From Deinococcus sp. Arct2-2 (GTDB lineage Bacteria > Deinococcota > Deinococci > Deinococcales > Deinococcaceae), in the NCBI RefSeq assembly GCF_004801315.1, contig NZ_SSNW01000004.1, forward strand, positions 79,588 to 143,587: 64,000 nt of DNA, given 5' to 3'. The notes beneath the pieces are model-generated. The model was not told the DNA's origin and did not search any database. It was given only the letters and a program-made list of their open reading frames with translations. The position numbers were made by a program, and so were the translations under genes. Positions 20,706 to 38,559 of the stretch are shown here, piece after piece (the stretch's first letter is position 1; every line of letters starts with the position of its first letter).

Positions 20706-21308
20706 GTGGCGAACGAAAAAAACCAGCAGAACCTCAGCAGCCTTCGGGGCAGCCTTTCGGGCGTCGACACGTTTTACGTCGTCGATTACCAAGGCCTGAC
20801 CGCAGGGCAACTGAGCAAACTGCGTAAAGACATCCGCGAAAAGGGTGGGCAGCTCATCGTTGCCAAGAACACCCTGATCAACATCGCCCTTCAGGATGGT
20901 GGCCGTGATTTTGCCGACGCCCTGAAAGGCCCCAGTGCCCTCGTTCTGGCCCATGAAGACCCCGCTGGAGTCGCCAAGACCCTCAGCGACGCCGCCAAAG
21001 CCAACGACAAAGGCATTCCCGCCATGAAAGGCGGCCTCGTGGAAGGCAACCGCGTCGATGTGAAAGTCATCGAACGCCTTGCCAGCCTCGGCAGCAAGCA
21101 GAGCCTTCAGTCCGAGTTCGTGGGTGTGCTGTCCAGCCACCTGTCGAGCTTCGTCGGAATTCTGGAAGCCTACAAGGCCAAGCTCGAAGAGGGCGCGGGC
21201 GCTCCTGTGGACACCAGCTCAGCTGTTGCCGACACCGAAGCTGTCAGCGCCGAAGTCTTGAGCGCCGACGCCGCACCAGACGACAGCGCCCCCGAAGCCA
21301 CTGTTTAA
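20706..21308 (+). CDS. rplJ: 50S ribosomal protein L10
   Basis: The start is GTG at 20706 with AAAGGAGG upstream. The 200-aa product has the L10 RNA-binding N-domain ([43 protein letters not shown]) and a helical region near residues 130-165 that binds L12 dimers. The C-terminal tail (about residues 165-200) is acidic and Ala/Glu/Asp-rich, longer than in E. coli L10 (165 aa). L10 anchors the L7/L12 stalk. Operon with rplL, 81 bases downstream. Confidence 0.96.
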   Translation: MANEKNQQNLSSLRGSLSGVDTFYVVDYQGLTAGQLSKLRKDIREKGGQLIVAKNTLINIALQDGGRDFADALKGPSALVLAHEDPAGVAKTLSDAAKANDKGIPAMKGGLVEGNRVDVKVIERLASLGSKQSLQSEFVGVLSSHLSSFVGILEAYKAKLEEGAGAPVDTSSAVADTEAVSAEVLSADAAPDDSAPEATV

Positions 21309-21389
21309 GACCGCTCCGGCGCGTCTTGACCCCAGCTTCTGCACCCGCTTAACACTCACCACCAAAACCAACATTCGGAGGAAGACATC

Positions 21390-21752
<363 letters not shown>

Positions 21753-21806
21753 TCTTCTAAACTTGTTCTAGCAGTACCAGCTTTAAAAGCAGTACCGGGA
21801 GTGCGG

Positions 21807-21834
21807 CCCCCAGCCCAAGTGGTTGGGGGTTCCT
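21807..21834 (+). terminator. Terminator after rplL
   Basis: CCCCCAGCC (21807-21815) pairs with GGTTGGGGG (21821-21829) and TTCCTATTT follows. Confidence 0.82.
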
Positions 21835-21839
21835 ATTTG

Positions 21840-22104
21840 TGTAGCGTGTGGCCGATGGCGTGTGTAAGCAGTGGGATAGGAGCAGTTCTGTTCAAAGCTG
21901 CTTGAATTGCTGTCTTCCTTCAGCGTAAGCCGCCTAGCCTATGCATCTCAATGTAATACAAGATACGTTTTGCGGCCAAAGGGCACACTATTCTTCACGA
22001 GTTCTACTCCGGTGTGTCTTTTGAGACGGCAGGTCAGGAAAAGTTCTTGGCAAGCCCGACACCGCTGGGTTGAGAATGCTGGAAGCAGCAAGGAGAGTAT
22101 CAAG
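21840..22104 (+). promoter_or_regulatory. Long upstream region of the cold-shock gene
   Basis: About 265 bases separate the rplL terminator from the cold-shock start. The stretch is AT-richer than the flanks and has no ribosome-binding-site-supported gene. Long structured 5' leaders are typical of cold-shock genes. I cannot fix the promoter; TATGCATCTCAATGTAATAC near 21940 holds candidate -10 boxes. Confidence 0.35.
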
Positions 22105-22365
22105 ATGGCTACAGGTAAAGTGAAATGGTTTAACGCAGAGAAAGGCTTTGGCTTCATCGAAACACCCGGCAGCCCCGACGTGTTTGCACACTTCAGCGCG
22201 ATCCAGAGCAGCGGCTTCAAGAAGCTGAACGAAGGCGACGAAGTGGAGTTTGAAGTGGAAGAAGGCCAGCGCGGAAAAGGCCCCCAGGCCAAGAACATCG
22301 TTGTCACGAAGGCTGCTCCTGCACCTGCGTTCAGCGACCGCCCTCGCCGCGACGACCGCTGGTAA
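22105..22365 (+). CDS. Cold-shock domain protein
   Basis: The 86-aa protein begins [20 protein letters not shown], containing RNP1 (KGFGFI) and RNP2 (VFAHFSAI) of the cold-shock fold. A short tail follows ([12 protein letters not shown]) with Arg/Asp residues. It binds single-stranded RNA or DNA and melts RNA structure. AAGGAG is placed 9 bases before the ATG; a longer upstream in-frame extension lacks any such support. A terminator follows directly. The constitutive or stress role cannot be told from sequence. Confidence 0.95.
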   Translation: MATGKVKWFNAEKGFGFIETPGSPDVFAHFSAIQSSGFKKLNEGDEVEFEVEEGQRGKGPQAKNIVVTKAAPAPAFSDRPRRDDRW

Positions 22366-22396
22366 TCCCCAACACCCTCTGACATTTTAAATGTTG

Positions 22397-22426
22397 ATCC
22401 CCCAGCTGAAAGGCCGGGGGATTTTG
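22397..22426 (+). terminator. Terminator after the cold-shock gene
   Basis: ATCCCCC (22397-22403) pairs with GGGGGAT (22416-22422), followed by TTTTGCG. Confidence 0.8.
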
Positions 22427-22462
22427 CGTTGTCGCTGAGCGTATTTCAAATGGTTGGCAATG

Positions 22463-22975
22463 CTATTTAGCCGTGAAAGAAGTCTGCCCTAATCCGCAGA
22501 CGTCCCTCCAAGTCAGAGAAACTACGCCTTCATCGAATCGTGCGCCCAAAACGTCAAATCCACCGCACTTTTGGCGAGAGCTGAGGCTACCGCTGGCCGT
22601 CATCACTTTGGCCCGCAAGATGACTTGTGCATCGAATCTGAAGTAATCAAGTGCCGCGAAGGTCTTAGAACTGTCATTAAAAATAAGCGCGTAGTCCTTG
22701 GTTGCCTTCCAGAGTTGGCCCGTGTAGCTGGTCTGCATTTTGCCTGTAAATGGATCAAGGCGTAGAACTTCACATTGATTGGTAGCAATGATGGAGTTTG
22801 TAGGACAAACGGTCAGAAAAAGACCGTCCAAAGCCAATTGCGCCGAATTCTGCGCTAAATCAGGCGACAAAATATATTCCCAGATGGTCTGACCACTCTC
22901 AACTCGTCTCACCTTCCAACGAGAGTCGTTCTCAGTGGGAAATGAAGAGATGTATTGCGGCGCGGCCAAAATCAC
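22463..22975 (-). CDS. Uncharacterised protein, AT-rich gene coupled to a TPR gene
   Basis: I do not recognise this protein. The likely start is the GTG at 22975, which overlaps the stop of the TPR gene as GTGA; longer starts would run far back into that gene. The product of about 170 aa looks beta-rich, with a repeat-like EVLRLDPFTGKMQ reminiscent of PQQ/WD-type propeller blades and several Cys residues (CPTNS, NQCEV, KCGG, DVCG), hinting at export and disulfides, but no signal peptide is visible. The DNA is clearly AT-richer than its neighbours, a possible sign of transfer or relaxed selection. It could be a fragment of a larger beta-propeller gene. Confidence 0.55.
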   Translation of the reverse strand: MILAAPQYISSFPTENDSRWKVRRVESGQTIWEYILSPDLAQNSAQLALDGLFLTVCPTNSIIATNQCEVLRLDPFTGKMQTSYTGQLWKATKDYALIFNDSSKTFAALDYFRFDAQVILRAKVMTASGSLSSRQKCGGFDVLGARFDEGVVSLTWRDVCGLGQTSFTAK

Positions 22976-23763
22976 TTCAAATTCCGCCGTAGCTCGGCGG
23001 CCAAGGCAAACCATTCGCGCTCCTGACGCTTGTAGAGGTTGGTGGCGCGGCGCTCTGTTTTGGCGAGAGCCTCCAGCAGTTCTGCGGCTTCTTCGCGTCG
23101 GCCTTGGGCGACCAACAAGGTGGCGTAGCGGGTGCGGGGTTCCTCGGTGGTGGCGGCTACCATCGCCTGTATATAGGTGGCGTCGGCTTCGGTCACCTTG
23201 CCCTGTTTCTCCTGCGCTTGAGCCAGCAACGTGAGGGTGCGGGTGCGTGTGGCAGCACTTGTTCGCAGGTCAACGCGGGTCAGGCGGGCCTCGGCGTCGG
23301 CTGGGTTGCCGCGTGCCAAATCCAGTTCGGCGCTGGTCAGCAGCACCACCGGATCGTCGGCGTAGATGCCCACCAGCAGCGGATTCAGCGTGGCCTGCGC
23401 TTCGTCGGGGCGGCCTGCACGGGCCAGCAACCCGGCCAAATCGGCGCGGTGGGCCAGCGTATCGCTTTCTGCCAATTCCTCCTGCGCTTCCCGAATGCGG
23501 GTATCCAGTGGTTTGATCGCCTCTAGGCCGCTTTGCAGCACATTCGTAGCTGCCCGTCGCCCGCCACGCAAAGTGGGCAGAAACTCTAAGAAAAAGTAGA
23601 TCAGTGGCCCCAGAAATCCACCGACGAACAGGCTGAACCCCAGCACGGCAATCCAAATGACGCCGCGCCGGGTGGCGATGGCGTGAATGAGGAACAAGAT
23701 ATTGAGCGCGTAGAACACCGTAAACAGCCACGGCGCTTGGTTGAAGATGGAACCGACATTCAT
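22972..23763 (-). CDS. Membrane-anchored TPR-repeat protein
   Basis: The 263-aa product has two N-terminal membrane spans (about residues 10-32, LFTVFYALNILFLIHAI, and 36-60, VIWIAVLGFSLFVGGFLGPLIYFFLEF). A cytoplasmic or exported tetratricopeptide region follows, with helix pairs such as LAGLLARAGRPDEAQATLNPLL, LTSAELDLARGNPADAEARL and TLLAQAQEKQGKVTEADATYIQAM. It resembles the YdcA/PLDc_N-like hydrophobic start of some TPR proteins. TAGAGT lies 6 bases before the ATG on the minus strand (23775-23770), pointing to a leaderless mRNA. The downstream AT-rich gene is coupled to it. Probably a scaffold; partner unknown. Confidence 0.75.
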   Translation of the reverse strand: MNVGSIFNQAPWLFTVFYALNILFLIHAIATRRGVIWIAVLGFSLFVGGFLGPLIYFFLEFLPTLRGGRRAATNVLQSGLEAIKPLDTRIREAQEELAESDTLAHRADLAGLLARAGRPDEAQATLNPLLVGIYADDPVVLLTSAELDLARGNPADAEARLTRVDLRTSAATRTRTLTLLAQAQEKQGKVTEADATYIQAMVAATTEEPRTRYATLLVAQGRREEAAELLEALAKTERRATNLYKRQEREWFALAAELRRNLK

Positions 23764-23825
23764 GGCTCTACTCTACAGAAGGCGGGTGAGTCAGTTGTGT
23801 TGGGGGCTGAGGCGGGATCGCGGCG

Positions 23826-24000
23826 GAATTGCCCCCTCACCCCGCTCCTAGCGGAGCGCCCCTCTCCCGCAAGGGGCGAGGGCAAACGGCAAGGGCAAGA
23901 TATCTGGGGTTTAGCTCCTTACCCTTGAGGGGGAGGCTGGGACTCGCAGAGCTGCGCCAGCAGAGGGGGGTGAGTGAGCGCCAGCGATTGTCCTTCTTCA
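23826..24000. repeat. Family B-type intergenic repeat (two opposed cores)
   Basis: It contains CCCCTCACCCCGCTCC and GGGAGGCTGGGACTCGC stretches and the reversed core phrase GTGAGTGAGCGCCAGCGATTG, also found at 60690-60710 and, in forward form, at 55322, 60502 and 63937. No gene is seen here. It lies between the TPR gene and the rpoB promoter. Confidence 0.7.
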
Positions 24001-24026
24001 GACCATCCTTCCCTCGCACTCACCCC

Positions 24027-24055
24027 TTGACACCCGCCCCAAAACCCCCTATATT
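24027..24055 (+). promoter_or_regulatory. Strong promoter upstream of rpoB
   Basis: TTGACA (24027-24032) and TATATT (24050-24055) are separated by exactly 17 bases, the best consensus promoter in the window. Transcription near 24062 gives a leader of about 210 bases before rpoB. Confidence 0.85.
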
Positions 24056-24271
24056 CTTCTGTGGCCGACCATGATGGGTTGGACGGGAGTGATGTGCCAA
24101 TCAGCACGGCGTCAACACCGGCTGGACTGTACGAGTCAGCACCGCACAACTAATTAGATTGTTTGGGACGCAACCGCGAGCGAGTAAAAGCCAAAGGTTG
24201 CTGTCCCGTTTGCGCTGTTCTCTGCCCCGGAAGAGTGCAATGTTCCCATCAGGGTGCCCCGCGAGGTGTGC

Positions 24272-27718
<3,447 letters not shown>

Positions 27719-27741
27719 TCGGACAGAGCGTCTAGCAACAG

Positions 27742-27890
27742 CGTCTAAGAGTCGAGGGTCTAAGGGTCTAAGAACAGCACAACGGCAACGGGTTTGTCCT
27801 CCCCTTCAATGGGGGGCGTTGCAGAGCAACGGGGGGGTTCACCCGAAAGGCCAACCGCCCCAGCACCTCAGACCCTTAGACCGCGCCCAC
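27742..27890. repeat. Family B frame enclosing a family A half copy, rpoB-rpoC gap
   Basis: The left frame GAGGGTCTAAGGGTCTAAG (27754-27772) and the right frame CTCAGACCCTTAGACC (27867-27882) are inverted. Between them, 27793-27840 matches the right half of family A (TTGTCCTCCCCTTC to GGGGGGGTT). One repeat has apparently inserted in another, inside the rpoB-rpoC operon. Confidence 0.8.
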
Positions 27891-27929
27891 ACAAGCACCA
27901 CCACGCCTCCCACCACAGGAGCTACTGCT

Positions 27930-32579
<4,650 letters not shown>

Positions 32580-32608
32580 AGCCTCTACATTTAGGTCAGT
32601 AGGGAAGA

Positions 32609-32641
32609 CCCCCACTCGGAAACGGGTGGGGGCTTTTTTTG
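32609..32641 (+). terminator. Terminator of the rpoB-rpoC operon
   Basis: CCCCCACTCG (32609-32618) and CGGGTGGGGG (32623-32632) form a stem with a GAAA tetraloop, followed by C and a run of T residues. Confidence 0.95.
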
Positions 32642-32676
32642 GCTGTGTGTTGATTGGGGGGCTTGGGGGCGTTGAT

Positions 32677-32815
32677 CGAAGGGTCTAAGGAAGGGCAATC
32701 GCTGCGCTCACCAGCCCTTGCCCCGCTTTGCCGCTCTGCCAGTCTGACGAGAGGCGAGGGCAACGGCGGCCCAAACGGTTTGCACTCTTTTCCTTAGACC
32801 CCTCCACCCTTAGAC
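32677..32815. repeat. Family B framed repeat after rpoC
   Basis: AAGGGTCTAAGGAAGGGCAATCGCTGCGCTCACCAG on the left is answered by CCTTAGACCC...CCCTTAGACC near 32791-32814. The inner core differs from other family B copies. No gene is present. Confidence 0.72.
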
Positions 32816-32822
32816 CAGTCCC

Positions 32823-33365
32823 CTACACCCGAAGTTCACTGTTCTGCTCAGCCTTTTCCTCTGCGGCCTCGTTATACAACCCCGCGTAGTGCGCCCCCAG
32901 CTTCTCCAAAAAGCGCATTTCTTGCCGGGTGGTAATGGCGCTCAGGGTGGCTTCATAGCTGAGGAGCAGCGCCCCGTAAGCCAGCCCGCCTGCTCCCAAA
33001 ATGGCGAGCAGGATGGGCACCAGACCAGTGTCAAACTTGCCGAGGCTGCCTGCGCCGATGAGGATGCTGGTACACACGAGCAGCGTGACAGCCAGATAAA
33101 AGGCCTGCATAGACCGCTGGATATAGCGCGTGCGGCGGGTCAGGCGCGGCAATTGCTCGATGATCATGCGTTTTTCTTCTCGGGCCAGCGGCTCCCGTTG
33201 CCCTTCCTCGCTCACCAAAAACTTGAAGCGGGCAGTGAGGACACGCACCCGGTCAGTGCTGCGGCCTAAGCGGGCGCTGGTACTCATCAACAAAGTGCCC
33301 GCGCCGCTGATGAGGACGGCGGGCGTAATCATGGCAGTCAGAACAGCGAGGCTGGGGTCGGCCAT
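32823..33365 (-). CDS. DUF2721 family membrane protein
   Basis: This is a 180-aa membrane protein of the DUF2721 family. A first hydrophobic helix (LAVLTAMITPAVLISGAGTLLM) contains the family pattern MITPAVLIS followed by a basic soluble loop (RLGRSTDRVRVL, RRTRYIQRS). Two more spans occur near residues 86-105 (AFYLAVTLLVCTSILIGA) and 112-135. The tail is acidic. TACCCT lies exactly 6 bases before the ATG on the minus strand (33377-33372), so the mRNA is probably leaderless. The family has no assigned function. Confidence 0.82.
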   Translation of the reverse strand: MADPSLAVLTAMITPAVLISGAGTLLMSTSARLGRSTDRVRVLTARFKFLVSEEGQREPLAREEKRMIIEQLPRLTRRTRYIQRSMQAFYLAVTLLVCTSILIGAGSLGKFDTGLVPILLAILGAGGLAYGALLLSYEATLSAITTRQEMRFLEKLGAHYAGLYNEAAEEKAEQNSELRV

Positions 33366-33546
33366 GCCACTAGGGTAAGGCTTGGCGGGCAGCGGGGCAG
33401 TCAGACACCCCCGACGCTGCCCCGTTCACCTCTGGAATAGGGCTGGCAAATTATCATCCATGCTGCGTTTGACGGAGCGACATGGGGCGTAAGATAGGGG
33501 CACGACGCCGCCCACCCGCGTTATCTACGTCACGGAGGTACCTAGT

Positions 33547-33861
33547 ATGCCCAATATCGGCCCCGGAGAAATCCTCGTTATTCTGATTATCGCCCTCGTG
33601 GTCTTTGGCCCGCGCAAGCTGCCCGAACTGGGCAAAAGCCTCGGCGCAGGCATCCGCGAGTTCCGCAAAGGTACCGCTGGCCTGAAAGAAGAATTTGAAG
33701 GCAGCATGCGCGAACCCGCGCAGTCGGCGGCCCCCGCGCCTGTGCAGACCATCACTGCCTCTGCGGTGACGCCCGGCGTAGTGATGGCTAAAGAAGTGAC
33801 CCCTCAGCCCGCACAAGCCGTTACCCCTGTTACCACCGAAAAAGCGCCAGAACACGTCTAG
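33547..33861 (+). CDS. tatA: Twin-arginine translocase subunit TatA/E
   Basis: The 104-aa protein has the TatA pattern: a short N-terminal membrane helix (GEILVILIIALVVFGPRKLPELGKSLG), the FGPRKLPELG hinge and an amphipathic helix (AGIREFRKGT). A low-complexity Pro/Val/Ala/Thr tail follows. TatA forms the pore that exports folded proteins. ACGGAGGT lies upstream of the ATG. An upstream TTGACG with TAAGAT 15 bases away (33473 region) could be its promoter. tatC is not in this window. TatA, TatB and TatE are not always separable by sequence; the short helix favours TatA. Confidence 0.92.
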   Translation: MPNIGPGEILVILIIALVVFGPRKLPELGKSLGAGIREFRKGTAGLKEEFEGSMREPAQSAAPAPVQTITASAVTPGVVMAKEVTPQPAQAVTPVTTEKAPEHV

Positions 33862-33945
33862 TACACGCTTTAGCTGTCTGCACCCATCAGCCACGCCATC
33901 AGGCATTTGATTTTTGGCCGCGCCTCCGCTAGATTGGCGTGCGCT

Positions 33946-34035
33946 GGAACGGTGTCCGAGTGGTTGAAGGAGCACGCCTGGAAAGTGTGTAACGGGGCAA
34001 CCTGTTCGAGAGTTCGAATCTCTCCCGTTCCGCCA
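33946..34035 (+). tRNA. tRNA-Ser (anticodon GGA)
   Basis: A 90-base tRNA with encoded CCA. The acceptor arms are GGAACGG and CCGTTCC, the D-arm region is GTCCGAGTGGTTGAAGGAGC, and the anticodon stem-loop is CACGC-CTGGAAA-GTGTG with GGA at 33980-33982. A long variable arm (ACGGGGCAACCTGT) is typical of class II serine tRNAs, and the T-loop TTCGAATC is standard. It reads UCC/UCU codons. Confidence 0.96.
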
Positions 34036-34067
34036 AAAGAGCTTGCTTAACAGTAAGCTGGAATTAA

Positions 34068-34110
34068 AGTAGGGCCGCAACCTCTATGGATTGCGGCCCT
34101 ACTTGTTGCT
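34068..34110. terminator. Strong hairpin between tRNA-Ser and the MFS gene
   Basis: AGTAGGGCCGCAA (34068-34080) and its exact complement (34091-34103) form a 13-bp stem with a 10-base loop; TGTTGCTG follows on the plus strand. A position between convergent genes suggests bidirectional termination. Confidence 0.8.
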
Positions 34111-34123
34111 GTGGTGTGAAGGT

Positions 34124-35290
34124 CTACCGCCGCACCCGCCAAGCGCTTACGAGCGGCAGGAGGGCCAGCACGGCGCAGGCGTAAGCTAGGGGCGGGAATC
34201 CGGCGCGGGCGATGACGAAGCCGCCCAGCAGCGTTCCTGTGCCTGCCGCGACGTAGCCTAGGCCATCGGTGACGCCCTGCACGGCGGGGAAACGGGTCAG
34301 GGCTTTGGAGCCGCTGACAAACGCCAGATTCCAGCCGAGGCCCAGTAAGAACATGCTGGCCCCCAGCCACGCCGAACCCGCCAACGGAGCCGTGAGCGCC
34401 GCCGCCACCAGCAGCACCGAGCCGCCTATATAGCCCAGCCGCAGGCCAAAGTGGTCTATCAGCGGCCCGGTGAGCCAGCCGAAGCCGAACATGCCCAGAA
34501 TGTGGCCCGAAATCAGGACGGCAATTCCGGTGTGATCCATGCCCTCATGGTGTGCCCGAAGCGGCGTCAGGCTCATGAGGGTCACCATGATGCCCTGTGC
34601 AGCAGCCACAGCCAGCGCCGTAGACCGCACGCCCGGAGTTGCCAGCGCAGCCCGCAGCGGCAGGCGCACGGCCACTGCTGCACTTACCGGAGCCACCAGC
34701 GGTTTCCAAAACGCCATCAGCACGGCGGCCACCGCCAGCAGTAGGCCGCCCATCAGCCAGCCGCCCACCTCCGCACTGACGCCCAAGCCCGCGCCGATGC
34801 CTTCTACCACGCCCGACGCGCCCGTCATCAGAAAGGAACCCAGCACGCTCATCAGCATCAGTGCGCCCAGCGCCGTGCCGCGCCGCGATTCGGGCACGCT
34901 TTCGGCGGCGGCGTAGCGGGCCTGTTGGTAGCCGCCCTGCGCCCCGCCCATCATCACTGCGCCCAGCAGGAACAGTGGTACGACGCCCGCCCGCGCTCCT
35001 GCAAAGCCCACCACCGCGCCCGCCGCCCCCAGAGCAAAGGCCAGCCCCAGCCCCAAGCGCCGCCCAGAGCGCAGCATCAGCGCCCCAAACGCACCCGCCG
35101 AAAGCGCCGCCGCCGCACTGATCAGGGTGCTGGGCAGCCCCGCCAAGTTCTCGCTGCCTAGCCCGCTCATGACGAGGCTGGCCAGCACGGTACTGACGGT
35201 GGTTGCGCCTGTAGCCAAGGCCTGAGCCGTGTACAGCGGAGCGAGGCGCAAATAATCGGCGTGGGGAGAGGGTGTGGTGGTGGCGCTCAT
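34124..35290 (-). CDS. Major facilitator superfamily transporter
   Basis: The 388-aa protein has about 12 hydrophobic spans. Landmarks are an N-half with LYTAQALATGATTVSTVLASL and the family motif near GALMLRSGRRLGLGLAF (the loop 2-3 basic pattern), and FGFGWLTGPLIDHFGLRLGYIGG as the equivalent in the second half. It starts at the ATG 35290, 11 bases after the stop of the cobalamin-binding gene, and is probably co-transcribed with it. The upstream GTG-type extension through the neighbouring gene is not credible. The cargo cannot be predicted; the family includes drug and metabolite transporters. Confidence 0.85.
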   Translation of the reverse strand: MSATTTPSPHADYLRLAPLYTAQALATGATTVSTVLASLVMSGLGSENLAGLPSTLISAAAALSAGAFGALMLRSGRRLGLGLAFALGAAGAVVGFAGARAGVVPLFLLGAVMMGGAQGGYQQARYAAAESVPESRRGTALGALMLMSVLGSFLMTGASGVVEGIGAGLGVSAEVGGWLMGGLLLAVAAVLMAFWKPLVAPVSAAVAVRLPLRAALATPGVRSTALAVAAAQGIMVTLMSLTPLRAHHEGMDHTGIAVLISGHILGMFGFGWLTGPLIDHFGLRLGYIGGSVLLVAAALTAPLAGSAWLGASMFLLGLGWNLAFVSGSKALTRFPAVQGVTDGLGYVAAGTGTLLGGFVIARAGFPPLAYACAVLALLPLVSAWRVRR

Positions 35291-35301
35291 TGAAGGGACA
35301 T

Positions 35302-35739
35302 CTACGCTTCGCCCTGCGCTTGCCAACGCTCGGCCACCGCCGTTTTCAGGTAGGTGGCGGCGTCTTCGGTGCTGGCCCCCGGCGTAAACACGCGGCCCAC
35401 GCCCAACTCCTTCAGCGTGGGCAAATCCTGATCGGGAATGATCCCGCCGCCAAACACGATGATGTCGGTGGCGTCCCGCTCGCGCAGCAGGGCCATGACC
35501 TCCCGGAAATAGTGCATGTGTGCGCCCGACAACACGCTGAGGCCGATAGCGTCCACGTCTTCTTGCACGGCGGCGTTCACGATCATTTCGGCAGTTTGCC
35601 GCAGCCCCGTATACACTACTTCCATACCCGCGTCGCGCAGTGCCCGCGCCACCACTTTCGCGCCCCGGTCGTGCCCGTCCATGCCCGGTTTGGCGATAAG
35701 AACCCGAATGCGGCGGTCTGTCGTTTGTTCCGTGTCCAT
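35302..35739 (-). CDS. Cobalamin-binding domain protein (methylmalonyl-CoA mutase small subunit type)
   Basis: The 145-aa protein is a stand-alone B12-binding Rossmann domain. It has the cobalamin-coordinating DGHDRG (the D-x-H-x-x-G motif, about residues 21-26), [10 protein letters not shown] and [10 protein letters not shown], the phosphate-loop elements, as in the C-terminal part of methylmalonyl-CoA mutase and in small separate subunits of actinobacterial and deinococcal enzymes. It would carry adenosylcobalamin for a large subunit encoded elsewhere. The start ATG has GGGAGA upstream. It precedes the MFS gene by 11 bases. A mutase chain is not in this window. Confidence 0.88.
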   Translation of the reverse strand: MDTEQTTDRRIRVLIAKPGMDGHDRGAKVVARALRDAGMEVVYTGLRQTAEMIVNAAVQEDVDAIGLSVLSGAHMHYFREVMALLRERDATDIIVFGGGIIPDQDLPTLKELGVGRVFTPGASTEDAATYLKTAVAERWQAQGEA

Positions 35740-35837
35740 CGTGTCTCCCTGTCGTGGCCTTCCAAATGGGTTGCCTAACGAGCGTTTGGCTGCATTGTAA
35801 AGGAAGGGACTGTCGTGGAAGGGGCGTGCTGCTCGCG

Positions 35838-35946
35838 CAGGGTCTAAGAGTCGATCTAAGAAGGGCGGTTGAGAGATGCGTCAGCTTGGGCAAAAGCTTT
35901 TTCGCAGCCGCTCCAGCATCATCCACGCTTTTCCTTAGACCCTTAG
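35838..35946. repeat. Family B framed repeat
   Basis: GGGTCTAAGAGTCGATCTAAG (left) and CCTTAGACCCTTAGAC (35933-35948) frame a distinct core with an inner AAAGCTTTTT. It separates the cobalamin-domain gene from the wHTH gene and overlaps the end of the latter slightly. Confidence 0.72.
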
Positions 35947-36191
35947 ACTTCCCCAGCGCCGTCCACCTGCACCGAGCCAGCACCCAGCACCCGCAGATTG
36001 CCGTACTTCCCGTCCCGCTCCACGCCTATTTCGGCCTCGATTGCCAGCACGATGCGGCTCACGCGGTTGGCGGTTTCGCCCAGTTCGCGGGCTAGGCTGC
36101 GGGCCGTCCATTGCCCCGGCTCGGCTTGAAGCTTCAGCAGCACCTTCACGGCGAGGCGTTCCAAACTCACTCCACTGCTGTTGGCAACCAT
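35943..36191 (-). CDS. Small winged-helix-like protein
   Basis: The 82-aa product contains a helix-turn-helix pattern (ERLAVKVLLKLQ, then WTARSLARELGETANRVSRIVLAIEAE) and a short beta-like segment (VERDGKYGNLRVLG), resembling a minimal winged helix. AAAGGAG lies 6 bases before the ATG. It is third in the run gltX-DUF1304-wHTH, with 16 bases between it and the DUF1304 gene. It may be a small DNA-binding protein. I know no named family; the C-terminus lies within a repeat. Confidence 0.6.
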   Translation of the reverse strand: MVANSSGVSLERLAVKVLLKLQAEPGQWTARSLARELGETANRVSRIVLAIEAEIGVERDGKYGNLRVLGAGSVQVDGAGEV

Positions 36192-36207
36192 AATTCTCCT
36201 TTACAGT

Positions 36208-36557
36208 TCAGTTTGCGAGCAGTACGGCAACCATCGCCAGCACTGCCGGAACCGTTTGAATAAACAGAATGCGGCGGTTGGCGGTGGCCGCGCCGTACAT
36301 GCCCGCAATCGCCACGCAGCCGAGGAAAAACAACTGAATGGCTGGAGCCTGCGTAATCAGCCCCCAGAACAGCCCCGCCGCCAGAAAGCCGTTGTAAAGG
36401 CCCTGATTGGCGGCCATCACGGCGCTCGCATCGGCAAATTCGGGCGTGGTGCCGAAGGCTTTCATCGCGCGGGGCGTGCGCCACAAGAACATCTCCAGCA
36501 CCAGAATATAGACGTGTAGCACGGCAATCAGGGCCACCAGCAAGCCAGCGACGAAGC

Positions 36558-36561
<4 letters not shown>
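36208..36561 (-). CDS. DUF1304 family membrane protein
   Basis: The 117-aa protein has four hydrophobic stretches and the DUF1304 hallmarks: HVYILVLEMFLWRTPRAMKAFG near the N-terminus, NQGLYNGFLAAGLFWGL in the middle and AGMYGAATANRRILFIQTVPA near the end. The start is GTG at 36561, overlapping the gltX stop as GTGA, so it is coupled to gltX. Family function unknown. Confidence 0.85.
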
Positions 36562-38015
<1,454 letters not shown>

Positions 38016-38076
38016 GGGCTTAGGATACGGCGCAGATAGGGCGACGCGCCCCGGCCCTATGGCTTAGGATGACCCT
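38016..38076. promoter_or_regulatory. 61-bp divergent leaderless promoter pair with a repeated decamer
   Basis: The decamer GGCTTAGGAT occurs at 38017-38026 and 38061-38070. The first gives the gltX -10 box on the minus strand (TATCCT), the second the lipoprotein -10 box on the plus strand (TAGGAT). Each -10 is exactly 6 bases from its ATG. Confidence 0.6.
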
Positions 38077-38559
38077 ATGTCCATTCCACGCCGTCTGTTG
38101 CCTGCCCTGTTGCTGCCTACCCTTGCGCTCGCGTCTTGCAATTACGGCAGCATTCCCAACGAGGCCAACATAGACATCAACGGCGAGTATGTGGGCCGGA
38201 TCGTGGGGCAAGACGGCAAAAGCGCCCTGCTGGACGTCACCGTTGTCGAAAAAGACCTGCGCGTGACGGGCACGGTCAAGAGCCGTGATACGGGGGAAAC
38301 CTTTAACGCGGTGGGTACCCGCAGCGTGTACGACGCCAGTCCCGTGACCACCGACATGACCGCCGACTTGGGCAGCGGCAGCGCCTGCGAGGGCGGCTTT
38401 ACCGACAAGTACGTGATTCGCGCTACGTTTGTCAGAAAGAGCCGCTACACCGGGGCGGGGGCCACCGGAAACGTCACTCACAGTGTGTGCAATGCCAGCA
38501 CCAAGCTTTACGGCTACGCCTCGTTCAACAGCGGCAGCTTGGAACTGTCCCGCAAGTAA
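38077..38559 (+). CDS. Putative lipoprotein, unknown function
   Basis: The 160-aa product has a signal peptide with lipobox LALASC (Cys about residue 21). The mature part is beta-rich, with alternating strands (GEYVGRIVGQDGKSALLDVTVVEKD, VTGTVKSRDTGETF) that suggest a small beta-barrel or lipocalin-like fold, and two further Cys residues. TAGGAT at 38065-38070 lies 6 bases before the ATG. It resembles no family I can name. The 3' end overlaps the maximal frame of the kinase-like gene. Confidence 0.7.
   Translation: MSIPRRLLPALLLPTLALASCNYGSIPNEANIDINGEYVGRIVGQDGKSALLDVTVVEKDLRVTGTVKSRDTGETFNAVGTRSVYDASPVTTDMTADLGSGSACEGGFTDKYVIRATFVRKSRYTGAGATGNVTHSVCNASTKLYGYASFNSGSLELSRK

Noticed and set aside
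21907..22104. N-terminal extension of the cold-shock gene
   Set aside because: The in-frame open stretch has no ribosome site, while AAGGAG precedes the internal ATG that gives a standard product.
35291..35983. Long N-terminal extension of the MFS gene through the cobalamin-domain gene
   Set aside because: It is an out-of-frame shadow of the mutase-like gene; the transporter starts at the ATG at 35290.
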